Assembly: GCF_023228165.1 (NCBI RefSeq)
Contig: NZ_JALOBS010000049.1
Span: 1 to 28,136 of the forward strand
DNA length: 28,136 nucleotides
Source of the DNA: Methylomonas sp.
Lineage (GTDB): Bacteria > Pseudomonadota > Gammaproteobacteria > Methylococcales > Methylomonadaceae
Direction: 5' to 3'
Shown here: positions 1-7,622 of the stretch, piece by piece
Position numbering within the stretch: position 1 is the first letter of the stretch
Layout: every line of letters begins with the position of its first letter
Notes under the pieces: generated by a model
Told to the model about the DNA's origin: nothing
The model's database searches: none
What the model saw: only the letters and a program-made list of their open reading frames with translations
Translations under genes and position numbers: made by a program

Positions 1-1145
1 CCGGTGATGAACACTAAAATCCGCCCGGTCATGCCGAAGGCTTGACCGGAATGCAACGGCCATTGCCAATGGGTGAACACTTCGCCGGCCGTTGCGGTCG
101 GCAGGCTGGGGTCGTCCAGGTCGAGGATTTTACCCGAGTAACGGTCGATTACCGTGCAGCGGCGTTGCAAAAGGCTGCCCGGCGCATTGACGCCGTTCTG
201 GCAAACTGTATAGGTTTTGGTCGGCTCGGCGGCGCCGTAAATCCAGTGCGGCCGGCCTTGGGGATATTGCCGTAACGCAATCTCAACCGCTTGATCCATG
301 CCGATGGCCTGCGGATTTTGAGCCGGCGGCGTGGACTGAAACCAGTAACGGTATGTCACCGGCGAAAATAATTCCAGCACCGGCACCACGTTGTGCGGCA
401 ATATCATGTAGATGCCGGAGAACAGCACCGGCAGCATCACCAGCGCCGTGTAAAAACCGCTGATTTTATGTAGGTCGTAATTGAAACGCACCTTGCCTGC
501 TCCGGATTTAAACGTCAGCGCCTGCCACCATTTGCCGGTCAAGGGCCACCAGACGATCAGACCGGTCAAGGTAGAAATCATCAATAATGCTGCTGAAACG
601 CCGACCACGACGGTGCTGATGTCGTGCGACGGAATCAGCAGCGCGTAATGCAGTTCGAACATCAGCTCGACAAAGATATTCGGTAGCCATTGGTCTGAAC
701 GACCGTTCATTCGCTTGCCGGTGACTCGTGCCGTATAGGGATCAACGCCGACCAGCCAACGCTCGGTCACGCCTTTTTCATCCTCTACAGTAAACCGCAG
801 TTTTACAGCAGCCGTGTCGTTGCGCGGATAGGTTGCGAAGGTATGTTTGGCATGCTTGGGCATCGCCTGTTTACCGGCGGCGAAAATGTCCGCAGGAAGC
901 CGATATCCGCCGTGTTCCGGTTTATTAACCACCAACATCGCCGGATTGAGCCATTCGTCGATTTCGGCGTAAAACACCAGTATGCTGCCGGTGATGCCGT
1001 AAATAGTCAGCAAGAAGCCAAGTATCAGTCCGAGCCAGAGATGCACTTCCAGCCATAATCGGCGCCGGGCTTTTAATCGGATCAAACGCCAATCTTTCAA
1101 TTCAGTGCGATGTACCGATTCCGTTTCAATGACTTGGCTACTCAT
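1..1145 (-). CDS. PepSY-associated TM protein, module 1 (partial, C-terminus off left edge)
   Basis: Inner-membrane PepSY protein, open on the minus strand from an ATG at 1145 to the window edge, about 381 residues. My translation shows a first membrane helix (HLWLGLILGFLLTIYGITGS, about residues 35-55), an HYALLIP segment before a second helix near the WWPL motif, and a third stretch starting YDLHKISGFY. Histidines sit at helix borders (WLGL, FELHYA, YDLHK, WPLHSG), as in the FoxB/PiuB/FpvG group, some of which reduce ferric siderophores at the inner membrane. The homologous gene at 7623-8882 has the same layout. It follows receptor 1 in the same direction, so a role in releasing iron from that receptor's ligand is inferred. 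No good Shine-Dalgarno sequence is visible, and the start lies about 11 nt after a terminator-like hairpin. Substrate unknown. Confidence 0.85.
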   Translation of the reverse strand, partial: MSSQVIETESVHRTELKDWRLIRLKARRRLWLEVHLWLGLILGFLLTIYGITGSILVFYAEIDEWLNPAMLVVNKPEHGGYRLPADIFAAGKQAMPKHAKHTFATYPRNDTAAVKLRFTVEDEKGVTERWLVGVDPYTARVTGKRMNGRSDQWLPNIFVELMFELHYALLIPSHDISTVVVGVSAALLMISTLTGLIVWWPLTGKWWQALTFKSGAGKVRFNYDLHKISGFYTALVMLPVLFSGIYMILPHNVVPVLELFSPVTYRYWFQSTPPAQNPQAIGMDQAVEIALRQYPQGRPHWIYGAAEPTKTYTVCQNGVNAPGSLLQRRCTVIDRYSGKILDLDDPSLPTATAGEVFTHWQWPLHSGQAFGMTGRILVFIT

Positions 1146-1155
1146 GATGATCTTT

Positions 1156-1200
1156 AAAAATAGGAGGTCACGTTGCCGTGTTAGCGGTTACGTGACCTAT
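1156..1200 (-). terminator. Hairpin plus T-run between receptor 1 and PepSY 1
   Basis: On the minus strand, perfect 9-bp arms (1190-1198 with 1165-1173, AGGTCACGT / ACGTGACCT) enclose an inner CCG/CGG stem and are followed by TATTTTT (1156-1162). This is the form of a rho-independent terminator. A second hairpin with 7-bp arms (1232-1238 with 1212-1218) lies between it and the receptor stop. Because the PepSY start codon is only about 11 nt further on, this could also act as an attenuator. Confidence 0.6.
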
Positions 1201-1260
1201 CAATGCCCAAAGTCAGGGAACGCTACGCGCACCCTGACCTACGAAACCCCAGCTGTAAAC

Positions 1261-3675
1261 TCAGAATTCGACACGAATCGAGCCCATGAAATTACGCGGC
1301 GCGCCGGGTTGGGTCAGATAGCCGTTAAACGCGGAAGTCTCGTATATCGTTTTATCCAGTAGGTTATTGACGTTAAGCTGCGTGGTCACTTTTGATTGCC
1401 CCACGTTCCAGGCATAACCGATCAGGGCATCGACTCTGACATAGCCCGGCATCTGCCAGTCGTTGGCGTTATTGCCTTCCCGTTCGCCGACGATATAGGC
1501 GCCAGCGCCGAAATTTAAACCACGTAAGAACGATTCTTGCACCGAGTATTTGGCCCACAAACTCCCTGAGTTATTGGGAACGTTCCAAAGTTTGTGTCCT
1601 TGATTGCCGCGATTGTCCTTAGTAATCACAGCATCCGTGTAGGCATAGGATGCAATCAAGCTCAGGCCGTCGGTCACTTGGCCTGAAACATCCACTTCTA
1701 TACCGCGGCTGCGGGCTTCTCCAGTCGGCACGGAAAATCTAGGATTAGTTAAATCGGCGGTAGCAATGTTTTGTTTGGTTAATTCGTAAAAGGCTACCGT
1801 GGTCAGTAATTTTTTATCGAATAGTTCCACTTTGAAGCCGACTTCTTGTTGCTGAGCGGTTTCGGCGTCGAGCGGTTTGCCGGTGGATGCCAGCGCGGTG
1901 TTCGCACTACCGAACGATTCGACATAATTTCCGTACAGAGAAAGCCAGGGCCAGGGTTGATAGACCACGCCTACACGCGGACTGAAGGCCTCGTCTTTGA
2001 TTTCCGTCTCATTGGTTCTGGCGGCTTCCAGTGAAGCGGTCGACGAGCCGTTGCCGCGGGTTGCCCAGTCATAACGTCCGCCACCCATGATATGCAACTT
2101 GTCGAATAAGGTGATTTGATCCTGAAAATACGTGCCGTACCAAGATTGCGTGAATGTGCCGAATTGGTTGAAATCGCTGGCTGCAAATGACGGTACCTGT
2201 CCATAAACCGGATTGAAAACATCAACCACGGGTCGATGGCTTGCCGGCGCCGGATTGCGGAAAAAACCTTTGTTTTCGGCCTTTTCCCAAAAATAATCGA
2301 ATCCTGCCAATACCTGATGGCGGGTGCCGAATAATTCGAATTTACCGGTCAGATCGATGCTGGTCGCCACGGTATCGGTTTCGTCGATTGGCCTGAATGT
2401 GACAAGACGAGTCGCCGTAAGGGTATTCGGATTCACCGGCCCTGGAATCGCCGATGAATTCAAGATTTGATAGTCCAGGTTGTAAAAGTGAAAGCGGTGC
2501 TGAATTTTCCAGTCATCATTGAATTGGTGCGACCAATCTAAACCCACCAGCACTTTTTCAAACACGGAAGTGTCGTTATCGGTTCCGAAACCGTAAAAAC
2601 GAGAGACGGGTACATTCACCGGACGGTTACCCAAGACCGGAATCCCGGTATAACTGGTGCGGGTATCGTACTGATACTCCAGATTCAAATTGATTTCGGT
2701 TCGATCACTAGGCTTCCAGCTCAGCGAAGGCGCAACGAAGACCCGTTCCTGATCCATTTTGTCGATAAATAGTTCATTGTTTTGATAGGCCGCATCGAAG
2801 CGATACAACAACGAATGGTCGTCATTGATCGGGCCCGTGGCATCAATGGTGGTCCGATACATGTCGTAAGAGCCAAACTGCTGCTCCAACGCATAATAGC
2901 GCGTTTCCAACGGCTTTTTGGTCACCACATTGATCAGTCCGCCCGGTTCGATACGTCCATACATGGCAGCAGCCGGACCTTTCAGCACTTCGAGCTGTTC
3001 CAGGTTGACGACTTCGTGCTGCGCGCGCCTAATACGCAAACCGTTGCGATAAAGCGTTGTCGTGCCGTCTGTTTGAAAGCCGCGCAACTGGAAGCCCTCG
3101 TACATCGGATCGGTCGCCCAGAATACGCCGCTGACATTCTTCAGCGCGTCTTTGATCCGAATCGCCTGCTGGTCTTTCAGTATTTGTTTAGGAATAACTT
3201 GAATCGACATCGGAGTTTCCATGATAGGCGTATCAGTCTTGGTGGCCGCAAAACTGTCACTCCGTCGGTAATCTGTATTGTAAGGATCGGTTGGATCGTA
3301 AATGACCTTACCATTTACCATTACTGGTGGCATCGTATTAGCCGATTGCGGCGCCACCGTAGCCGCCTTCTCCAACGTCACCGTATTGCCGTTACTAAAT
3401 CGGTAATTCAAGCCGGAACCTTGCAACAATTTGCGCAAAGCCTGTTCGGCGCTATAGTTGCCTTTTAACGCCGGGGCGCCGATGTTTTGCGCCAAGTCCC
3501 CGTCGTACAGTACCTGCAAACCGGTGGCGGCGGAGAAGCGGGTTAGGGCGCCGGCTAGCGATTGAGCGGGGATGTCGAAGCCAACGCTGGCGGGTTCCGC
3601 CGCGCTGCTTAGCGTTGGGAGCAGTAAGGCGGCGATTGCCAGCCCGGTTAATCGGTCTGTGTCTGAAAATTGCAT
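1261..3675 (-). CDS. TonB-dependent siderophore receptor with STN domain (receptor 1)
   Basis: Outer-membrane receptor of the FpvA/FecA transducer type, 804 residues from the ATG at 3675. This start is preferred because AAGGAG lies at good spacing before it and the protein then opens with a signal peptide (LAIAALLLPTLSSAAE). An STN domain follows (about 31-102), then a TonB-box-like PPVMVNG, a linker with YDPTDPYNTDY, a plug starting near TKTDTPIMETP (about 145) and the beta-barrel, ending in VEF with the terminal phenylalanine usual for such barrels. The STN domain should contact FecR1 in the periplasm; ligand entry needs TonB. The ligand cannot be read from sequence: a ferric siderophore is most likely, a copper-methanobactin-type ligand is an alternative. 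The length is normal and the gene is intact. Its promoter region is duplicated. Confidence 0.95.
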   Translation of the reverse strand: MQFSDTDRLTGLAIAALLLPTLSSAAEPASVGFDIPAQSLAGALTRFSAATGLQVLYDGDLAQNIGAPALKGNYSAEQALRKLLQGSGLNYRFSNGNTVTLEKAATVAPQSANTMPPVMVNGKVIYDPTDPYNTDYRRSDSFAATKTDTPIMETPMSIQVIPKQILKDQQAIRIKDALKNVSGVFWATDPMYEGFQLRGFQTDGTTTLYRNGLRIRRAQHEVVNLEQLEVLKGPAAAMYGRIEPGGLINVVTKKPLETRYYALEQQFGSYDMYRTTIDATGPINDDHSLLYRFDAAYQNNELFIDKMDQERVFVAPSLSWKPSDRTEINLNLEYQYDTRTSYTGIPVLGNRPVNVPVSRFYGFGTDNDTSVFEKVLVGLDWSHQFNDDWKIQHRFHFYNLDYQILNSSAIPGPVNPNTLTATRLVTFRPIDETDTVATSIDLTGKFELFGTRHQVLAGFDYFWEKAENKGFFRNPAPASHRPVVDVFNPVYGQVPSFAASDFNQFGTFTQSWYGTYFQDQITLFDKLHIMGGGRYDWATRGNGSSTASLEAARTNETEIKDEAFSPRVGVVYQPWPWLSLYGNYVESFGSANTALASTGKPLDAETAQQQEVGFKVELFDKKLLTTVAFYELTKQNIATADLTNPRFSVPTGEARSRGIEVDVSGQVTDGLSLIASYAYTDAVITKDNRGNQGHKLWNVPNNSGSLWAKYSVQESFLRGLNFGAGAYIVGEREGNNANDWQMPGYVRVDALIGYAWNVGQSKVTTQLNVNNLLDKTIYETSAFNGYLTQPGAPRNFMGSIRVEF

Positions 3676-3686
3676 CGGGTCAAACT

Positions 3687-3790
3687 CCTTGATTGATGAA
3701 CAGTGTCTCCAACAAAGACGATGCGAGTTTGGGTTTACCCTTAGTGGCGATGAAATTATTTTCAGCGGTAGGGGCGAATTCATTCGCCCT
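3687..3790. repeat. Direct repeat copy A (receptor 1 promoter segment)
   Basis: This 104-bp segment recurs at 3898-4001 with three mismatches by my alignment, an offset of 211 bp. It carries the receptor 1 promoter candidate and one palindrome. It is followed (3812-3870) by a diverged copy of the last codons of fecR1 and a short piece matching fecR1 positions 4177-4199, so the duplicated unit included the fecR 3' end and later lost about 100 bp internally. Confidence 0.9.
3714..3742 (-). promoter_or_regulatory. Candidate ECF-sigma promoter of receptor 1 (proximal copy)
   Basis: Minus strand: AAGGGT, 16 nt, then CGTCTTT, ending about 39 nt before the receptor 1 ATG. The CGTC core in the -10 position is typical of ECF promoters, and the core GCATCGTCTTT also occurs before receptor 2. 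Confidence 0.5.
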
Positions 3791-3830
3791 GACAAAACCA
3801 GCCAAGGCGAGGGGCGAATCAATTCGCCCC
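3772..3830. repeat. Pair of gggcgaat palindromes (copy A)
   Basis: Two near-identical palindromes, gggcgaat/attcgccc with a 2-nt centre at 3772-3789 and ggggcgaat/attcgcccc at 3811-3830, separated by about 20 nt. The same pair recurs at 3983-4041 and 12184-12235. This resembles REP/BIME-type repeats. Confidence 0.8.
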
Positions 3831-3897
3831 TACGTCAATACAACAGCACCAAGCCGCCCGGCAGATTGACGGCGACGATGCGGCCCGTCGGGCAACG

Positions 3898-4001
3898 CCT
3901 TGATTGATGAACAGTGTCTCCAACAAAGACGATGCGGGTTAGGGTTTACCCTTAGTGGCGATGAAATTATTTTTAGCGGTAGGGGCGAATTCATTCGCCC
4001 T
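3898..4001. repeat. Direct repeat copy B (upstream copy of receptor 1 promoter segment)
   Basis: Second copy of the 104-bp segment, lying directly after the intact fecR1 stop region. It keeps the same CGTC-type promoter candidate, the same spacing and one palindrome. Together the copies fill nearly all of the 371-bp gap between fecR1 and receptor 1, in which I see no other gene. Confidence 0.9.
3925..3953 (-). promoter_or_regulatory. Second copy of the receptor 1 ECF-sigma promoter
   Basis: Duplicate of the element at 3714-3742 with the same AAGGGT, spacing and CGTCTTT, placed 211 bp further upstream by the tandem duplication. If active it would give receptor 1 a second, longer transcript. 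Confidence 0.4.
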
Positions 4002-4041
4002 CCGGCTTGGTCATGGCTTTTCAGGGCGAATGAATTCGCCC
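3983..4041. repeat. Pair of gggcgaat palindromes (copy B), next to the fecR1 stop
   Basis: Palindromes at 3983-4000 and 4024-4041, each with 8-bp perfect arms. The second ends 5 nt before the fecR1 stop codon, so on the transcript both would fold just after the anti-sigma gene and could block RNA decay or partly end transcription. Confidence 0.8.
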
Positions 4042-4046
4042 CTACA

Positions 4047-5117
4047 TCAATACAATAACACCAAGCCGCCCGGTAGCTTGACGGCTTGAGCATGCAGCGT
4101 TGCCTGCAAAGCCTCCGTCACGGCGCCGGCGTCGGCGATATTGAACACGCCGCTGAGCATGCGTTCGGCCAAGGCAGGATTGACGGCGACGATGCGGCCG
4201 GCCCGGTAACGGTTGACCTCATCCAGTACCTCGGCCAAAGGCTGGCGGTTGAACACCACTTGCCGGCGCTGCCAGGCAAAGGCATCGTCGTTGGCGGTGT
4301 TAAGTACCGGTTGAAGCCGATGCAGAACAACATCGACCTGTTGCTCTGCGCGTACCAAGGTAGAGGCGCTGTCGGCACTGACTTCGACGGTGCCTTCGCT
4401 GACGGCAACCCGTAGATTCCGCGATTGTTTCCTGACGCTGAAGGCAGTGCCGACCGCGCGGGCCTCGGCATCGCCGCCGTCGACGATGAACGGCCGGTGT
4501 TTATTAGGCGCGACTTCAAAATAGGCTTCGCCGCGCAGCAGTTCGAGGCGACGTTGCTGTGTGCTGAAATGTACCGCCAGCGCGGTATCGGTATTCAAGG
4601 TCAGGCGCGAGCCGTCTTCCAGGTCGAGGCTAAGTTGCTGGCCGGCGGCGGTGTGGTAGTCGCTTTGCCAGTTTTGCAGTTGTCGGGGACATTGCCAGCC
4701 GGCCAGTAGCAACAACAGGCTCAGATAAACAAACGTGCTTATACCTCGGCTAGGTTTGCCTGGGGGGTTCGCTTCGGCTCCGCTCAGCGGACGGGTCGGG
4801 TTATCGAATTGTTCTGGTCCGGAACTAATGGCCGGTTCTGCGGCGTAGTCTGCCGTTGCGCTGTTTTGGGTTTGGGTAGCATTTAAGCGTTCGCCCCGTA
4901 TCCGGCCATTTACCTGCTCCGCCGGCATTTGCAGCAAGCTCCACAGTTTGCGGGTTTTGTCGTACGCTTCGGCGTGTTGGGGTTGGGCCCGGTACCACTC
5001 CTGAAAACGGCTACGTTCTTCGCTGCTGACGTCGTCGGCCTGCAAGCGGGCGAACCAGGCGCTGGCCTGGTCGGAAATCGATGCGGGTGATGGTAGTGTC
5101 TGGGGTTTTTGAGACAT
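4047..5117 (-). CDS. FecR-family anti-sigma sensor (module 1)
   Basis: Single-pass inner-membrane regulator of the FecR family, 356 residues from the ATG at 5117 (MSQKPQTL). An in-frame ATG at 5162 would add 15 residues; neither start has a clear ribosome site, and 5117 fits the family's N-terminus better. The cytoplasmic part has the usual ISDQASAWFARLQADD motif (DUF4880-like), which should hold the sigma factor. One hydrophobic helix (FVYLSLLLLLAGW) follows. The periplasmic FecR domain contains DGSRLTLNTDTALAV and LLRGEAYFEV, and the C-terminal STN-like lobe contains FNRQPLAEVLDEVNRY. It lies just after fecI1 and before receptor 1, the standard cell-surface signalling order. The last codons have a degenerate second copy at about 3835-3893. 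Confidence 0.9.
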   Translation of the reverse strand: MSQKPQTLPSPASISDQASAWFARLQADDVSSEERSRFQEWYRAQPQHAEAYDKTRKLWSLLQMPAEQVNGRIRGERLNATQTQNSATADYAAEPAISSGPEQFDNPTRPLSGAEANPPGKPSRGISTFVYLSLLLLLAGWQCPRQLQNWQSDYHTAAGQQLSLDLEDGSRLTLNTDTALAVHFSTQQRRLELLRGEAYFEVAPNKHRPFIVDGGDAEARAVGTAFSVRKQSRNLRVAVSEGTVEVSADSASTLVRAEQQVDVVLHRLQPVLNTANDDAFAWQRRQVVFNRQPLAEVLDEVNRYRAGRIVAVNPALAERMLSGVFNIADAGAVTEALQATLHAQAVKLPGGLVLLY

Positions 5118-5206
5118 GATGAAAGCGGTCAAAGCGTTAAGCGAGAGTCGGCATGATGCCATGATTTCAGGGTAGGGGTAAGCGGCATGATCTGGATTGT
5201 GTCGAG

Positions 5207-5713
5207 TTAAAAGAAATCGACGCGATCTTTCAGAAACTTCAAGGCTTTATACATATGGCTTTCCACCGTGCGGGGCGAGATGCCCAGTTCGGCGGCGATT
5301 TCGGAATAGCTTTTGCCTTCCACCCGGCACAGCAAAAACACCGTGCGGCATTGCGGCGGCAGTTGGTAAATCAGTTTTTCGAACAGTTCCATTTGCTGTT
5401 GCCCTACCAAGGCGCTATCCGGTTGCGGCTGATGACAGGCTATCTCGTCGCTTACCTGCCCGCCGTCGCGTTTGTTTTGTCTGGCCTTGCCGCGCAGATG
5501 ATCCAGGGCCAGATTATCGGCAACCCGAAACAGGAAGGCTCGCGGGTTGGCTATGTCGGTGTCCGCCGTATGCCGGGCGATGCGCAGATAGGTTTCCTGA
5601 ATCAAATCGGCGGCGGTTTCGGCGCAATCGACTTTATAGGTCAAAAACTGCTGTAGCTCTTTTTGATGGCGCAGAAAGCTGGCGATTAAATTGGGTTCCG
5701 TGATGGTGTCCAT
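5207..5713 (-). CDS. ECF RNA polymerase sigma factor, FecI-like (module 1)
   Basis: Extracytoplasmic-function sigma factor of 168 residues from the ATG at 5713 (MDTITEPN). A TTG seven codons upstream is possible but less likely. Region 2 shows DLIQETYLRIARH and the ADNLALDHLRGKA stretch. Region 4 shows LPPQCRTVFLLCRVEGKSY, then the helix-turn-helix SEIAAELGISPRTVESHMYK, normal for the FecI group. Partner is the FecR directly downstream; the expected target is the receptor 1 promoter. The upstream 200-bp spacer holds no gene. It contains an inverted repeat TGTGGG/CCCACA at 5833-5850 that could be an operator, but no clear Fur box. Confidence 0.93.
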   Translation of the reverse strand: MDTITEPNLIASFLRHQKELQQFLTYKVDCAETAADLIQETYLRIARHTADTDIANPRAFLFRVADNLALDHLRGKARQNKRDGGQVSDEIACHQPQPDSALVGQQQMELFEKLIYQLPPQCRTVFLLCRVEGKSYSEIAAELGISPRTVESHMYKALKFLKDRVDFF

Positions 5714-5832
5714 ACAGGAAAATCGGCGTGGCAATAAAACACGGTTTTACCAGAGCAAATTTTAAGCCATGCACCAGAAAGGCCAGGTTTTTCCGGTTCG
5801 GCTAAGTTCGGAGCCGGAGCGCCTTGCTCTTG

Positions 5833-5850
5833 TGTGGGTGATATCCCACA
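5833..5850. promoter_or_regulatory. Inverted repeat upstream of fecI1
   Basis: TGTGGG and CCCACA are separated by 6 nt, about 120 nt before the fecI1 start, in the spacer after tonB1. The size and symmetry suit an operator, but no regulator is recognised and chance cannot be excluded. Confidence 0.25.
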
Positions 5851-5915
5851 TTAGCAACGGTAAGGTATTTTCTGAAGCGGGCCGTCGACTATGCGGATAA
5901 GGTTGTGACAGATGC

Positions 5916-6728
5916 TCAACCGACTATGTATGCATCTTGCAAGCTAAAAATGATCGGCACCAACACCGAACTGGCTATCGGTTGATTAGCCTGCATGGCC
6001 GGTACGAACAGCCAGTCCCGCACGGCTGTCACAGCCGATTCATCCAACAGATCGTGACCCGAACTTTGTTCCACGGCAACCGCTTCGACCTTGCCGACTG
6101 CGCTGATTTGTACCCGCAGTATCACTTTACCCTGCCAACCACGGCTTCTGGCCATGCTGGGATAATCGGGTTTGGGATTTTTGTCGTATTCGGCATTGAG
6201 ATAGGCTGCCGTATACGGTTGAGCCTCGGCTTTGGTGTCCCGGCTGGGATCGGCGATGGTGAAATCGGGTGCGGTGTTGAATTCCAGCGGTTGCAGATCA
6301 AGCACTTGATCCTCCAGCGAGAAATCGGCGGGCGGCATTTGCGGCGAACTCTTTTTCAGTTTGGGTTTGGGCTGCTTTTTTTTATGCGGCGGTTTTGCCT
6401 GGGCCGGGGGTGGCGGCGGAGTAGGGGCTACTTCCGGTTTGACGGCCGGTACCGTTAGCATCGCAACGTCCATGAGGATAGGTTTAGGCGGCGATTGTTC
6501 GGGCCGGTCCGGGTAGAAAAAATATTTCAAACCGAACAGATGCAGGCCACTCACCGTTAGGACGATAAAAAACAATACTGTCGGGTTAATCGAGCCTTCT
6601 TTGCGATCAGCGCGGGTTGTTGGTGCGCTTTGCTGGCGGCCGGTAGCCGCTGTCGAGGTGTCGACAAAACTATTTCCGACTTTGTGAAGGGGGAAAAAAT
6701 CGCATCCGCGTGCTTGAAAAAAGTCCAT
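5916..6728 (-). CDS. tonB: TonB energy-transducing protein (paralogue 1)
   Basis: TonB-family protein of 270 residues that couples the inner-membrane proton motive force to outer-membrane receptors. It has an N-terminal cytoplasmic stretch, a membrane anchor (VLFFIVLTVSGLHLFG, about 52-67), a Pro/Lys-rich spacer (APTPPPPPAQAKPPHKKK) and the C-terminal TonB domain with KPDYPSMARSRGWQGK and SSVLVPIIFSL. The C-terminal domain is closely similar to the TonB at 15108-15893, but no exbB/exbD accompanies this copy, so it presumably uses the pair at 14010-15091 or another set. The N-terminus before the anchor is rather long, so the true start could be downstream. A Fur-box-like GATAATGAT lies just before the ATG. 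Confidence 0.9.
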   Translation of the reverse strand: MDFFQARGCDFFPLHKVGNSFVDTSTAATGRQQSAPTTRADRKEGSINPTVLFFIVLTVSGLHLFGLKYFFYPDRPEQSPPKPILMDVAMLTVPAVKPEVAPTPPPPPAQAKPPHKKKQPKPKLKKSSPQMPPADFSLEDQVLDLQPLEFNTAPDFTIADPSRDTKAEAQPYTAAYLNAEYDKNPKPDYPSMARSRGWQGKVILRVQISAVGKVEAVAVEQSSGHDLLDESAVTAVRDWLFVPAMQANQPIASSVLVPIIFSLQDAYIVG

Positions 6729-6738
6729 TTTAGTTTTT

Positions 6739-6757
6739 GATAATGATTCGGTTTAAG
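6739..6757. promoter_or_regulatory. Possible Fur half-site before tonB1
   Basis: The sequence GATAATGATTCGGTTT begins with nine bases identical to half of the classical Fur consensus, 10 nt before the tonB1 start. The other half does not match, so this is a weak call supported mainly by context. Confidence 0.3.
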
Positions 6758-7083
6758 ATTCAAAGCGCGCGCTAACTCTAACAATTTTTTATGACGCCAA
6801 CATGCGGCTTATTGCCACAGGCGTTTGCGGTCTCTCCTTGGCCGACTCCGGCCTGCTTCAGCGGTTTGCCGGAAACATTCGCCCTTATGAAGTGCTGATT
6901 TATTTCGGCCTAACGGGTTTGAGATTAATTCAGTCGCGGGCCGCATTGCTGCGATAGCGGTTAGATGGCAGGCGCTGGTTTGCGTCTCTTTGGATATAGT
7001 AGGCAACAACTTACCGAAATAGATTTCCTGGTAGGAGCGGCTTTAGCCGCGATGAGCTACTTTGTTAGATTCGTGCAGCTACT

Positions 7084-7200
7084 CGTCATTCCGGCAGGGC
7101 TTGCCGGAGCCGTCAGACCGCGAAGCGAATCCAGACCTCATGGATGGATTGAAGCTTACCATCCATGGCACTGGATGCCCGCTTTCCGGCGGGCATGACG
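7084..7200. repeat. Composite palindromic element with inverted ends
   Basis: A 117-bp unit bounded by inverted CGTCAT and ATGACG. It contains three hairpins: TCCGGCA/TGCCGGA near 7089-7107, CATGGATGG/CCATCCATG at 7139-7168, and TGCCCGC/GCGGGCA at 7176-7195. The regular three-hairpin structure with matching ends suggests a small non-autonomous mobile repeat. Confidence 0.65.
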
Positions 7201-7227
7201 GCAGTTTTTAAATTTGGCAAAGTGGAA

Positions 7228-7581
7228 TTAGCGTTTATCCAGCTTTTTCTTGGCGGCATCCGCTTCTGCGGCTATGGCTTCGACGGATTGCCGGTAAGCG
7301 GCCTGCTCTCGATTGGCCGATTCGGCGATGGTGTTGTTATCGGTATTGGCTTCTTTAATCAAGCACTCGAAGTACAGCTTGGCTTGTTGTTGCCAATCGT
7401 TGATGGCGGCGACGCTTTTGTTGAAACTATCCACATCGCTGGCGTCGACTTGCGGTGCGGCGGGTTTGGCACCGCAGTCGCTGGGTTGCCAGCCGCCGTT
7501 TGCAAGTTCACCGGCGTAAGACACCGTTGCAAAAAAGCTTAATCCAATAACAGCGGTCAAGGTCAACACGTTTAATTTCAT
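7228..7581 (-). CDS. Small exported protein of unknown function, downstream of PepSY 2
   Basis: 117 residues, function not recognised. It begins with a clear signal peptide (MKLNVLTLTAVIGLSFFATVSYAG) preceded by a good ribosome site (CAGGAG, 5 nt before the ATG). The mature part is small, acidic/alanine-rich and probably helical, with two cysteines (SDCGAK and YFECLI) that could form a periplasmic disulfide, and a charged tail AAKKKLDKR. It starts 41 nt after the PepSY 2 stop in the same direction, so the two are probably co-transcribed, suggesting a periplasmic accessory role in metallophore handling. That link rests on position only. Confidence 0.75.
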   Translation of the reverse strand: MKLNVLTLTAVIGLSFFATVSYAGELANGGWQPSDCGAKPAAPQVDASDVDSFNKSVAAINDWQQQAKLYFECLIKEANTDNNTIAESANREQAAYRQSVEAIAAEADAAKKKLDKR

Positions 7582-7622
7582 AAAAGCTCCTGTTTATTAG
7601 CGAAATGGAATGGTGAATAAGT

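Larger units (their letters stand above)
6729..7227. other. Spacer with palindromic repeats, no gene
   Basis: About 500 bp between the small exported protein and tonB1. I see no credible coding region. It contains a short stem gcggctttagccgc (7037-7050), a composite inverted-repeat element (7084-7200), and at its left end the tonB1 upstream region. Confidence 0.6.

Noticed and set aside
2782..3468. 228-codon open frame on the plus strand
   Set aside because: It lies wholly antisense to receptor 1, whose domains and motifs are certain; the translation shows no domain and no ribosome site.
3676..3822. N-terminal extension of receptor 1
   Set aside because: The 49 extra codons translate the duplicated promoter segment and palindrome; the signal peptide and ribosome site fix the start at 3675.
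3768..4043. CRISPR-like array from repeated palindromes
   Set aside because: Only four units with irregular spacing, explained by a tandem duplication; no cas genes in the window.
3830..4093. 87-codon minus-strand open frame across the fecR1 end
   Set aside because: It is an out-of-frame reading of the fecR1 3' end and the direct repeat.
5213..5240. CGTC-type promoter before fecR1 like those of fecR2 and fecR3
   Set aside because: A CGTC lies inside the fecI1 end (5219-5222), but no upstream block matching receptor 1 is found at the right spacing.
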